From assembly GCF_011297335.1 (NCBI RefSeq), contig NZ_JAAOTJ010000011.1:152326-216325 (forward strand): a stretch of DNA of 64,000 nucleotides, written 5' to 3'. The DNA comes from Catellatospora methionotrophica (GTDB lineage: Bacteria > Actinomycetota > Actinomycetes > Mycobacteriales > Micromonosporaceae). This document shows positions 36,492-43,728 of this stretch, one piece after another. Under the pieces are notes generated by a model. That model was not told where the DNA came from. It saw nothing but the letters and a program-made list of their open reading frames with translations, and ran no database searches. The position numbers and the translations under genes were made by a program. Each line of letters starts with the position of its first letter. Position 1 is the stretch's first letter.

Positions 36492-37079
36492 TCAGCGCCC
36501 CAGCAGCGCCACGAAACCGTCGACGAGAGCGGCCTGCCGCCGCGGGGGGAAGCGGGCCGGATCGAACAGGGCTTGGACCACCAGCCCGTGCCCGAACCCG
36601 GCTGCGGTGGCCACGACGTCCTCGGGGTCGGCGTCGGCGGGCAGCTGGCCAAGCCGCAGCGCCGCCTCGACGTGCGGGCGCAGCATCCCCCGCCACCGCT
36701 CGTACCGTCGCAGCTCCGCGGCGGCCAGCTCGTCGTCGCCCAGCGCGGCGTCCCAGAAGCTGACCCACACCCGGCTCATCGCGACGGCCTCCGGCGTCAG
36801 CGGCATGACGTCCAGCAGCGCCGCGCGCAGTCCGGGCAATCCTTCGCCCTCGGCCGGGAAGCGGTCGCGCCCCTGCGTGTGCTCCTGCGCGACCTCCAGC
36901 GCATGCCGCACCAGTGCCTTCTTACTGGGGAAGTAGTGCGTCAGCAGCCCGGTCGAGGCGCCCATGTGCGCGGCGACGGCGCGCAGGGTCAGCCCGCCGA
37001 AGCCGTGTGCCGCGAGCACCTCCCACACCGCCTGCGACACGTCGCGGCGCCTGGCGTCATGATCACCCCGTGCGGGCAT
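36492..37079 (-). CDS. TetR-family transcriptional repressor
   Basis: 195 aa from the ATG at 37079 (MPARGDHDARRRDVSQAVWE). The N-terminal helix-turn-helix is typical (GGLTLRAVAAHMGASTGLLT; HYFPSKKALVRHALE), followed by a ligand/dimer domain similar to the BetI/TetR_C group (AALLDVMPLTPEAVAMSRVW). It is divergent from the acetyltransferase at 37155 and likely represses that promoter region through the CAAACGTTTG palindrome. Confidence 0.92.
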   Translation of the reverse strand: MPARGDHDARRRDVSQAVWEVLAAHGFGGLTLRAVAAHMGASTGLLTHYFPSKKALVRHALEVAQEHTQGRDRFPAEGEGLPGLRAALLDVMPLTPEAVAMSRVWVSFWDAALGDDELAAAELRRYERWRGMLRPHVEAALRLGQLPADADPEDVVATAAGFGHGLVVQALFDPARFPPRRQAALVDGFVALLGR

Positions 37080-37123
37080 CCGCTTCCCACCTCCGTCGGT
37101 TAGGCTGTCACGAAGATACATAA

Positions 37124-37133
37124 CAAACGTTTG
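37124..37133. promoter_or_regulatory. Probable TetR operator
   Basis: A perfect 10-bp palindrome CAAACGTTTG, extended imperfectly on both sides, lies in the short divergent promoter region between the TetR and acetyltransferase genes. Confidence 0.6.
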
Positions 37134-37154
37134 GTACGCGACCAGGGAGCGCCC

Positions 37155-37721
37155 GTGTTCACCTTCCCCCTCACCGACACCGCCGAGCTGTGCCCTCTGG
37201 AGCCCCACCACGCCCCGGAGTTCGCCGCCTTCATCGAACGGCATCGCACCCACCTCTCCCCCTGGCTGCCCTGGGCCGCCAGACTCACCGACGAGCCACT
37301 GACACGCGCCTGGCTGCAGCGCTACGCCGACGACACCGCCCACGACGGCCCTCGCATCTACGCCATCCGGCTCGACGGCGAACTGGTCGGCGGCACCCTG
37401 TTCCGCACCTTCGACGTCCGCTTCGGCACCGCCGAGATCGGGGTCTGGCTCGCCCCGGACGCCCAGGGACACGGCCTGATCACCCGGGCCGCCCAACGCA
37501 TGATCACCTGGGCGGTCGAGGAGCGCGGCATCAACCGCGTCGAGTGGCGCACCGTGCCTGCCAACGCCCGCAGCATCGCCTGCGCCAAGCGGCTGGGCAT
37601 GACCCTCGACGGCGTACTGCGCGAGGCCTTCCCCTATCGCGGCGAGAACCACGACGTCCAGGTCTACTCGCTGCTCGCGAGCGAGTGGCGGGAGACGAAC
37701 GCCGGTACGCCACGCCGGTGA
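37155..37721 (+). CDS. GNAT acetyltransferase, RimJ/RimL type
   Basis: 188 aa. The GTG at 37155 (MFTFPLTDTAELCPLEPHHA) has AGGGAG 5 nt upstream; an ATG 8 codons earlier overlaps the operator. Motif A is GVWLAPDAQGHGLITRAAQR, followed by NARSIACAKRLGMTLDGVLRE, typical of N-terminal or small-molecule acetyltransferases related to RimL/YdaF. The target is unknown. It shares an operator with the divergent TetR gene. Confidence 0.9.
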   Translation: MFTFPLTDTAELCPLEPHHAPEFAAFIERHRTHLSPWLPWAARLTDEPLTRAWLQRYADDTAHDGPRIYAIRLDGELVGGTLFRTFDVRFGTAEIGVWLAPDAQGHGLITRAAQRMITWAVEERGINRVEWRTVPANARSIACAKRLGMTLDGVLREAFPYRGENHDVQVYSLLASEWRETNAGTPRR

Positions 37722-37805
37722 CCACACCCCGCGACGGCCGCGAGCACCGTCGCCCGAACGTGCCGCGACATTCCCAAGCAGCCGACGACCAGCGATACTC
37801 CATCC

Positions 37806-38669
37806 ATGATAGTGGTTGGCATCTATCTATTGATCTCGCTGCTGATCGCGCTCCTGGCATTGCTTCCCGCATGGCTCCTCGATCGCGGAGCCCGGCTGGA
37901 CCACGTGGAGACACGCGACGCCTCGGCGTCAGCCGCAGGCACGGTCACAGGCCCCGAGCTTGCCCTGCTACACGCCATGAAATGGCCGTGGGGCGCGCGG
38001 AGCCTCCACCCCGTGAGCGTGGCCCTCGACCATCTGGTCGTGGCCGGAAACCTGCGGGTCGACGGCTCACGGCTGATCGTCTCCGCCACACCGGCCGTCG
38101 ATGGTGACGGCATCGTGCGTGCGGTACACGCCGCCCTGCGGGAACTGGACGACCAGATCATCGAAGACCAGCCCGAGCGATCCGTCCTCCATCGCGTCGA
38201 CACCGATCCGGGCGTCGAGGCAGCCCTGCAGGAGACGCGCGAACGGCTCACGGCCGAGGGCCACATCCTCACCGAGCGGCAGCGGAACGCATGGTGGCGG
38301 AACATCGCCGGAGCCCTGTTCGTGTCCGCGGCGGCCGGGCCGATCCTCGCCGTGATCACATGGTCCTGGCTGAGCTGGCTGTACCTGCTGGTCGCAGCGC
38401 TGGCGTTCGTGGCCGCCTGGGCGCTGCTGGACCACATCCACTCGCGATACACGACGCGAGCCGCCGAAAAGCTGACCGGCAAGCTGCGCAAGCGCTACGC
38501 GCACCTCGACCCGATCCACGTTCCCGCCTACGCCACCTACGGCCCGGCCCAGACCGCGCTGGCCGACGTCATCTTCAGACTCGAACGGGACCGCATCGAC
38601 CCCCACCTTTATGAGGTTCTCCACCGGAGGCCGCCCCTGCCCACACCGCCACATACCGGCCCTTGCTGA
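37806..38669 (+). CDS. Membrane protein, possibly TIGR04222-like, function unknown
   Basis: 287 aa with one N-terminal membrane helix (VVGIYLLISLLIALLALLPAWLL), a soluble middle (about 50-165) including LALLHAMKWPWGARSLHPVSVALDHL, and a helical hairpin (about 168-215). The layout recalls TIGR04222 proteins, but I cannot confirm it. It stands alone before the island boundary and ends in a proline-rich tail. Confidence 0.7.
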   Translation: MIVVGIYLLISLLIALLALLPAWLLDRGARLDHVETRDASASAAGTVTGPELALLHAMKWPWGARSLHPVSVALDHLVVAGNLRVDGSRLIVSATPAVDGDGIVRAVHAALRELDDQIIEDQPERSVLHRVDTDPGVEAALQETRERLTAEGHILTERQRNAWWRNIAGALFVSAAAGPILAVITWSWLSWLYLLVAALAFVAAWALLDHIHSRYTTRAAEKLTGKLRKRYAHLDPIHVPAYATYGPAQTALADVIFRLERDRIDPHLYEVLHRRPPLPTPPHTGPC

Positions 38670-38795
38670 GTCTGCGCACGGAACAGCACCGGCGCGACGA
38701 GGGGTCCGGTGGAGTGGGGCTGGGGGCGTGCGGCGGCGGCTGCGGTGGAGGTTGCGGCGGAGGCCTGTGACTCGGCACTCGACACCGGTACGGAC

Positions 38796-38827
38796 GAGCC
38801 CCTGACCGGTTTTCCGGTCAGGGGCTC
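38796..38827 (-). terminator. Hairpin 3' of the tRNA-Tyr fragment
   Basis: A perfect 14-bp stem with TTTT loop (38796-38809 with 38814-38827), 4 nt from the tRNA-like repeat. It is probably the original terminator of the chromosomal tRNA-Tyr before the island entered. There is no T-run beyond the stem. Confidence 0.65.
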
Positions 38828-38830
38828 GGG

Positions 38831-38892
38831 TGCTGTTGGTGGCAGGTAGAGGATTCGAACCTCTGAAGCTTTCGCGACGGATTTACAGTCCG
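38831..38892 (-). repeat. Attachment-site copy: 3' part of tRNA-Tyr
   Basis: A 62-bp copy of 42942-43003, with two mismatches; 48 bp (38845-38892) are identical. It covers the tRNA-Tyr sequence from the anticodon arm through the T arm, acceptor 3' strand and encoded CCA. Upstream of the anticodon the match stops abruptly, so this is not a working tRNA. Confidence 0.92.
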
Positions 38893-39046
38893 TGCGCCAG
38901 ATATCGCGTGAACTGCCCATACTTGCCGGAGTCGGTCCCATCCCCCACGTATTCCCCGGATCTTGGACAGAACGAGGGCGTGCAGAGCTGGGTCCCTAGG
39001 ATCTGGTCACCGATGCCACGCCTAGCTGCCCCGCGACGCAACTGGG

Positions 39047-39679
39047 TTGAGCGGGGAGGCCGATGTATCAAGGCATCCAATCCGGGTCATTGTGGTGGGC
39101 GATGTACGACGAGCCCAAGTGATTGAGCTGGAGCTTGAACCTCAGCAGCGGCTGCCAGGTCTTGCGGTGGGCGAGTTTTGCCTCAACCTCAACTTCCTGA
39201 GGCTCGGAAGCTGGCAAGAATGGCGGCTTGTCGCGGCCGAACTCGATGAACTTCTGGCCGTGCAGCCCGAGCCTGCTACTGCTGAGGTCGCCAAGTGGCT
39301 TGGTGTGCCGGAAGGAGCTGCCGTGCTAGCCCGGCGGCGTCTCATGTTGGTCGATGAGGAGCCGTATCAGCTGGGAGACAGCTACTACCCGCATGACCTC
39401 GTGGCGGATACCCCGATCGCGGTTGCCGAGCCCGTCGAGGAGGGTGTGCTAGCCGTCCTGGAGCGAGTTCACGGCCAGCCCATCTCCTACTTCATTGATG
39501 AGCTGAGCTTCCGTATGCCGACGCCGGACGAGGCGTCAATACTGCGGCTTGATCCCGGTGTGAGCGTGGTACGCGTCGTGCGCATCGCCTACGACCGCGA
39601 CGACAAGCCGCTGGAGGCCTTCGATCAGCTTCTCGCGGGGGACAAGCACGTCCTGGTGTACGAGGTGTCGGCTGAATGA
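39047..39679 (+). CDS. UTRA-domain protein: GntR/HutC regulator without its DNA-binding half
   Basis: 210 aa as read from a TTG at 39047; the exact start is doubtful. Residues about 65-208 are a UTRA ligand domain (PATAEVAKWLGVPEGAAVLA; DSYYPHDLV; SILRLDPGVSVVRVVRIAYD). The normal N-terminal winged helix of HutC-type regulators is missing; the first 60 residues resemble nothing known to me. It begins 155 bp from the attachment repeat, so the 5' half may have been lost in a deletion. The next gene overlaps by 4 nt. Confidence 0.75.
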   Translation: MSGEADVSRHPIRVIVVGDVRRAQVIELELEPQQRLPGLAVGEFCLNLNFLRLGSWQEWRLVAAELDELLAVQPEPATAEVAKWLGVPEGAAVLARRRLMLVDEEPYQLGDSYYPHDLVADTPIAVAEPVEEGVLAVLERVHGQPISYFIDELSFRMPTPDEASILRLDPGVSVVRVVRIAYDRDDKPLEAFDQLLAGDKHVLVYEVSAE

Positions 39680-40281
39680 GTCCGATGGAGATCACAGCAT
39701 CGGTCCTCGAAGGTCAGCTAATTAGGCTGGAACCGCTTGCCCTTGAGCACCTTGACGCCTTAGCCGCGGCCGCAGCTTCGGCAGAGGTCTGGACCTACCT
39801 TGACGAGGCCACGCCCGACGTCGACGGGGTCGCATCGCTCATCGCGGAAGCGCTAGAGGAGCAGGACCAGGGCATGCGCATGCCCTACGCCATCGTTGAG
39901 CGCCAGACCGGTGCAGTAATCGGGAGCATCAGTTTCATCGACATCCAGCGTAAGCACCGAGGCGTCGAGATCGGCTGGGCATGGGTAACGCCCAGCAGGT
40001 GGCGCACTGGTGCTGCGCGTGAGGCTTCTTACCTGCTGATGCGCTACGCCTTCGAGGTGGCCGGCGCGATCCGCGTGGTCTTCAAGACAGACAGCCGGAA
40101 CGAACGCTCTCAGCGCGCCATCGAGGCTCTGGGCGCGACGCGTGAGGGAATCTTCAGAAGCCATCGCATCCTGCGTGACGGATACGTTCGCGACTCCGTG
40201 TACTACAGCGTCATAGCCGAGGAGTGGCCCGGCGTTCGCCGCGCTCTGGACCCACGCAGCCCAGAAATCAGAGCTGCGTAA
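39676..40281 (+). CDS. GNAT acetyltransferase, RimJ/RimL type
   Basis: 201 aa. It starts in a 4-nt ATGA overlap with the UTRA gene, so the two are coupled. It has the family layout: LEGQLIRLEPLALEHLDALA, GVEIGWAWVTPSRWRTGAAR (acetyl-CoA region), and NERSQRAIEALGATREGIFR. It ends DSVYYSVIAEEWPGVR, as in YdaF/RimL relatives. The substrate is unknown; a pairing with a UTRA regulator could mean the enzyme is cargo of the element. Confidence 0.9.
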   Translation: MSPMEITASVLEGQLIRLEPLALEHLDALAAAAASAEVWTYLDEATPDVDGVASLIAEALEEQDQGMRMPYAIVERQTGAVIGSISFIDIQRKHRGVEIGWAWVTPSRWRTGAAREASYLLMRYAFEVAGAIRVVFKTDSRNERSQRAIEALGATREGIFRSHRILRDGYVRDSVYYSVIAEEWPGVRRALDPRSPEIRAA

Positions 40282-40318
40282 CACCCGCCCTAACGTCCCC
40301 CAGCAGAGCTGCTCGCGA

Positions 40319-41281
40319 TCAGAACAGCTGGTTCGGCCGCACGTGGCTAACGTATATGAGCTTCGACTTGGTCTGTATGCCTAGGGAGTTGACCTCGTGG
40401 ACTTCCTCGGCCAGGACGGTCACGGGTTCCCCGAAGGGCAGGTTAAGCCTCAGCACACCTTCGTCCCCTTCAACCGTGATGTCGACCTTGCGCGCGGAGC
40501 CGGGTTTGATCGTGAAAGTGTTCAACGACATCCCAACAATGCGCCCTGAAAACTCTTTCGGGCTGACAACCTCATGCGTGTCCCACAGTCGGCGCACGTA
40601 GGCACGACCGCGCTCTGTCAGCTGCGACCTGCGATTCCGTCCGTCGCCTGCACGCCAACGCAGATCGAGCGAGAGATTGTGTTTGTCTAGCACCTTCACT
40701 AGTCCATGCAGAGCCTTTAGAACCGGTTCCGAAGGATTCTCCTGGTTCTTCCCCCGTCGACCTGCGTCCCTCCCTGAGGCTACGAACCTTTGTAGCTCGT
40801 TCTGTTCGGCATACTGGTGCAGCGAGTTTAGGCACTCAAGCAGTCCGTCAACGGGGTCCGCCACGAGGTCTGGCAGTGCTCCATCCTCCGCATCGTCCAG
40901 CTCTGGGAGGCTGGGAGCGAGATGAAGAACGACGCTTCCCGGCGAGACCCCTACCAGCGCAAAAGTCGGAGCGACCGGCATGCCCAAGAACACGGCTGCG
41001 CTGGAGACCTCAGCGCCGAACTCCTCGTACACCTCATTGGTGATGGTGAAGTCGAGCGTTCCGAGTTCAGCGCTCTGACCAGACAGGCGTAGGTCGAGCG
41101 TTCGGTCTAGCCGTTGGCCAGGGTGATACTCCTGGAGAGCTTCGAAGAGGTGCCGGTCGAAGACCTCCGTCAGATCAACTTGATCCTCAGGTGTCGCGTC
41201 AGCTCCGAGGTCCGCCCACAGGGCATCGAGCGACTGCACATCATGACCGAAATACCGGCCTGCGTCGTCGCACGTGCTCAC
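40319..41281 (-). CDS. Unknown protein coupled to a nucleotidyltransferase-like gene
   Basis: 320 aa. The GTG at 41281 overlaps the upstream stop by 4 nt (GTGA). No family recognised. The N-terminal 150 residues are acidic and mixed alpha/beta (LFEALQEYHPGQRLDRTLDL; GSVVLHLAPSLPEL); residues 195-220 are basic (SGRDAGRRGKNQENPSE); the C-terminal 75 residues look like a beta-barrel (FSGRIVGMSLNTFTIKPGSA; EEVHEVNSLGIQTKSKLIYV). It lies in the tRNA-Tyr island and is the second gene of a two-gene operon. Confidence 0.75.
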   Translation of the reverse strand: MSTCDDAGRYFGHDVQSLDALWADLGADATPEDQVDLTEVFDRHLFEALQEYHPGQRLDRTLDLRLSGQSAELGTLDFTITNEVYEEFGAEVSSAAVFLGMPVAPTFALVGVSPGSVVLHLAPSLPELDDAEDGALPDLVADPVDGLLECLNSLHQYAEQNELQRFVASGRDAGRRGKNQENPSEPVLKALHGLVKVLDKHNLSLDLRWRAGDGRNRRSQLTERGRAYVRRLWDTHEVVSPKEFSGRIVGMSLNTFTIKPGSARKVDITVEGDEGVLRLNLPFGEPVTVLAEEVHEVNSLGIQTKSKLIYVSHVRPNQLF

Positions 41282-41874
41282 GGGATCACCTCCAGATAGC
41301 CGCGTCTCCACGAACCAGTCTCCATCGTCGGCTCAGACTTCGCTTCCCCGTCCCGTCTCGCTCGTAACCACCAGTCGTCCATAGAACCTCGGAACGCAGC
41401 GTAAGCGCGCTGGTCAAGCGTGTAGTTCGCGCTACGCATCATGTCCCAGGGGCTGCGGAACCATCGATACTTAAGGATGGTAGGCGTTACTCCGAGCCTG
41501 CGGGTCATCGATTCCCGTTTCGCAAGCTCGCTCAGCTGTGACTTGATGCCGCACTTGTCGCATTCATCCAACGTGTCGCCGTTTGCGATGATAGTTAGGT
41601 CAACGTTCGAAGGGCTGTCTTTGGCGCTGATGAAGCTACCGCCGAGCCACACCGACATAAGAATGGTGCGACCGTCTAGCACAGCAGCCGCTTTGTCCTC
41701 CACTCGTCGCCAGAGCGCGAGGTAGCTCGTAAGCCCCTGCCACAGAGCCTCACGAGTGGACGAGTTCGCGAACACATCATCATCAACGAAGCGGCGGCGC
41801 ACATCGTCCAGAGTCACCGTGTACCGACCGATGGGCAGATGCCCCCGCTCGTCTAGGGGTGGGATGGGCGACAT
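41278..41874 (-). CDS. Nucleotidyltransferase-fold-like protein (DUF6932-like)
   Basis: 198 aa. Residues 75-96 read SVWLGGSFISAKDSPSNVDL, which fits the nucleotidyltransferase pattern hG[GS]...[DE]h[DE]h as seen in DUF6932 proteins, but the first acidic position is Asn (NVDL rather than DVDL or DIDV). The N-terminus PPLDERGHLPIGRYTVTLDD also resembles that group. A two-Cys pair (CDKC) follows. First gene of the coupled operon with the unknown gene at 40319. Activity is uncertain with one carboxylate missing. Confidence 0.7.
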   Translation of the reverse strand: MSPIPPLDERGHLPIGRYTVTLDDVRRRFVDDDVFANSSTREALWQGLTSYLALWRRVEDKAAAVLDGRTILMSVWLGGSFISAKDSPSNVDLTIIANGDTLDECDKCGIKSQLSELAKRESMTRRLGVTPTILKYRWFRSPWDMMRSANYTLDQRAYAAFRGSMDDWWLRARRDGEAKSEPTMETGSWRRGYLEVIP

Positions 41875-42317
41875 TTACAGCACGATACCGAGCGATAACG
41901 CATCGCGGTGTCCCTCGTCTGTCGGACGCCAGACAGTCCCATCGGCCCCGCACCTCGATCGATCCACCAACACGCCTGACCGTCTCGCTCTACCTTCGAC
42001 GCCTCTCAGCCATCGGCATGTGTCGAAACTTTCCCTACGAGGTCAAGGCGGCGCTGAAGCGCCGCGCCGGGTCCGGGCACTGGGCCTCGGCGCTCTGCCT
42101 CCGGCCGCGCCAGGCCCGCGCCCGACCCGGCAGCCAGCAGCTACGCCATTTCTCGACTGAGCAGATCGACTTTGCCGAAGGCGAAGAGTTGCCGCAGGTC
42201 AGCTAGGCGATCAATGCATCTGGTGATCACCTGTCGGCGCGTTGGCGACACTGGCTAGCATCTGCGAAGGCCGCCGAAAGCCGATCGCGGCCTACCAACT
42301 TCAGCCGAAGGCACAAA

Positions 42318-42536
42318 ATGAGACCATCCGGCAGGACCAAGGCGATCTTGTATTTCGTCGGCGGACTTGTAGCGATCGCCTTGCTCATGTTCAGCACGGT
42401 GACGAAGATCGAATTTGGGAACTGGTTCGGGGCGGCGGTGAACGCGTTATGGGCGCTGCTACTCCTTGCCGGCTATGTGTTCATAGCGGTGAAGTCTCGG
42501 AAGCGCCAGCGAAGCTCGGGCCAGCAAGAACCTTGA
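42318..42536 (+). CDS. Small two-helix membrane protein, function unknown
   Basis: 72 aa: MRPSGRTKAILYFVGGLVAI, then a second helix (FGAAVNALWALLLLAGYVFIAV) and a basic tail KSRKRQRSSGQQEP. The ATG has a weak GAAGG site 10 nt upstream. It is inside the island. The stretch 41875-42317 upstream holds no gene I would defend. Confidence 0.6.
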   Translation: MRPSGRTKAILYFVGGLVAIALLMFSTVTKIEFGNWFGAAVNALWALLLLAGYVFIAVKSRKRQRSSGQQEP

Positions 42537-42678
42537 GTTCGAGGGCCGCTGGACTATCTGACCGCTGCTCCCGCCGCCGTCACCTCCGAACACCTGATGT
42601 CTCCAAGGTCAAAGTCAACCTCTCAACCTCGGGCTCCGGGGAGTCGCACCCCGCCCACCATCGACCCGGGCGAAGCCT

Positions 42679-42751
42679 TCATGATCTCCGGCCGTGGTCA
42701 AGGTCGTTCAGTCGTGGAGTGCTCCACCTTGACCACGGCCGGAGATCATGA
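42679..42751. repeat. 26-bp perfect inverted repeat with inner hairpin
   Basis: Arms 42679-42704 and 42726-42751 are exact complements, separated by 21 nt which themselves contain GTGGAG-TG-CTCCAC. The result is a 73-bp cruciform-capable element inside the island near its tRNA end. There is no T-run. It may be a non-autonomous palindromic element or a structured site of the element. Confidence 0.85.
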
Positions 42752-42902
42752 CCACGGGGTGCGGGCCGACGGCAGACGGGGAACTAGGTGCCACCTGATC
42801 TTTAAAACCACGGACACGCGCGGCTAGCGTGTTCCCCCTATGTTCCCCAGCACCGCCGTAGACGGCCGGACTCAGCCGGACACACCTGGCCCCCAAACGA
42901 AA

Positions 42903-42937
42903 CGCGGCCCCGACCGGTCTTGCTGGTCAGAGCCGCG
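42903..42937 (-). terminator. Terminator after tRNA-Tyr (usable on both strands)
   Basis: CGCGGC (42903-42908) and GCCGCG (42932-42937) close a hairpin with inner GACC/GGTC pairs. On the minus strand GTTTCGTTTGG follows; on the plus strand TTTTT follows. It ends the tRNA-Tyr transcript. Confidence 0.75.
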
Positions 42938-42947
42938 TTTTTGCTGC

Positions 42948-43031
42948 TGGTGGCGGGTAGAGGATTCGAACCTCTGAAGCTTTCGCGACGGATTTACAGT
43001 CCGCTCCCATTGGCCGCTCGGGCAACCCGCC
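42948..43031 (-). tRNA. tRNA-Tyr (anticodon GTA), CCA end encoded
   Basis: 84 nt including CCA. GGCGGGT pairs fully with ACCCGCC; the anticodon loop is CTGTAAA (GTA), the long variable arm is that of a class II tRNA, and the T arm has GGTTCGAATCC. Its 3' 56 nt are duplicated at 38831-38892, where the acceptor strand reads ACCTGCC. The gene was therefore rebuilt by the integrated element. Confidence 0.95.
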
Positions 43032-43157
43032 TGGTACAGCGTTGCCAGCACCGCAGAGCGATGTTGGCTCGCTAAGGATAGCGGTACGTCCGGGGCGATG
43101 TGCAACGGGGTTGGACCATGAGCGCGGCGCGCGGCCGGATCTGCTAAAACGGTACGC

Positions 43158-43652
43158 ATGGCAGCTAACCCGTCGTTCGACATCGTCAGCAAGGTTGATC
43201 GGCAGGAGGTGGACAACGCGCTTCACCAGGCCGAGAAGGAACTGGGGACGCGGTTCGACTTCCGTGACACGGGAGCATCCATCGCCTGGGCAGGTGAGGA
43301 GGGCGTGACCGTCCAGGCCAGCACCGAGGACCGGGCGAAGGCCGCCCTCGACGTCTTCAAGGAGAAGCTGGTCAAGCGCAACATCTCGCTGAAGTCGCTG
43401 GACGCGGGCGAGCCGAAGTCCTCCGGCAAGATCTACAAGATCGACTGCAAGATCATCCAGGGTATCGACCAGGAGAAGGCCAAGGCCATCTCGAAGAAGA
43501 TCCGCGACGAGGGCCCCAAGGGCGTGCAGGCGCAGATCCAGGGCGACCAGCTCCGGGTGACCGGCAAGAAGAAGGACGACCTGCAGGAGGTCATCGCCCT
43601 GCTCAAGGGAGGCGACTTCGACGTCGCCCTCCAGTTCACGAATTACCGCTGA
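43158..43652 (+). CDS. yajQ: YajQ family nucleotide-binding protein (UPF0234)
   Basis: 164 aa, a full-length Yaj[21 protein letters not shown] and [20 protein letters not shown] are the family signatures; two ferredoxin-like domains. Family members bind GTP/ATP, and one in Xanthomonas is a cyclic di-GMP effector. A GGDEF-EAL gene lies 8 kb away, but no operon link exists. It is monocistronic, on the far side of the island tRNA. Confidence 0.95.
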   Translation: MAANPSFDIVSKVDRQEVDNALHQAEKELGTRFDFRDTGASIAWAGEEGVTVQASTEDRAKAALDVFKEKLVKRNISLKSLDAGEPKSSGKIYKIDCKIIQGIDQEKAKAISKKIRDEGPKGVQAQIQGDQLRVTGKKKDDLQEVIALLKGGDFDVALQFTNYR

Positions 43653-43672
43653 CGCTCACCCGAGCAGAGCCC

Positions 43673-43710
43673 GGCCCCGCACGGTCGCCCTCCGGCGACG
43701 GTACGGGGCC
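43673..43710. terminator. Bidirectional hairpin between yajQ and the G5 gene
   Basis: A 17-bp stem with two mismatches (43673-43689 with 43694-43710, loop CTCC) lies between two convergent genes, followed on the plus strand by AAAACACTG and lacking a T-run there. It probably serves both transcripts. Confidence 0.6.
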
Positions 43711-43728
43711 AAAACACTGTTGAGGGCC

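Larger units (their letters stand above)
38831..43003. mobile_element. Island integrated at tRNA-Tyr, integrase lost
   Basis: A segment of 4,111 bp (repeat to repeat) lies between the 62-bp direct repeats at 38831-38892 and 42942-43003; the distal repeat is part of the complete tRNA-Tyr gene. This is the standard outcome of site-specific integration into a tRNA 3' end. The genes inside read as less GC-rich than their neighbours. No integrase, excisionase or replication gene is present. The truncated UTRA regulator next to the boundary recalls GntR regulators of actinomycete integrative elements such as pSAM2 (KorSA), an inference only. Confidence 0.85.

Noticed and set aside
41859..42206. 115-codon plus-strand frame at the start of the nucleotidyltransferase-like gene
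   Set aside because: Overlaps the start of a better-supported gene, has no ribosome site and gives a basic, motif-free product.
38893..42941. Search for an integrase or transposase inside the tRNA-Tyr island
   Set aside because: None of the reading frames shows tyrosine recombinase (R-H-R-Y), serine recombinase or DDE features.
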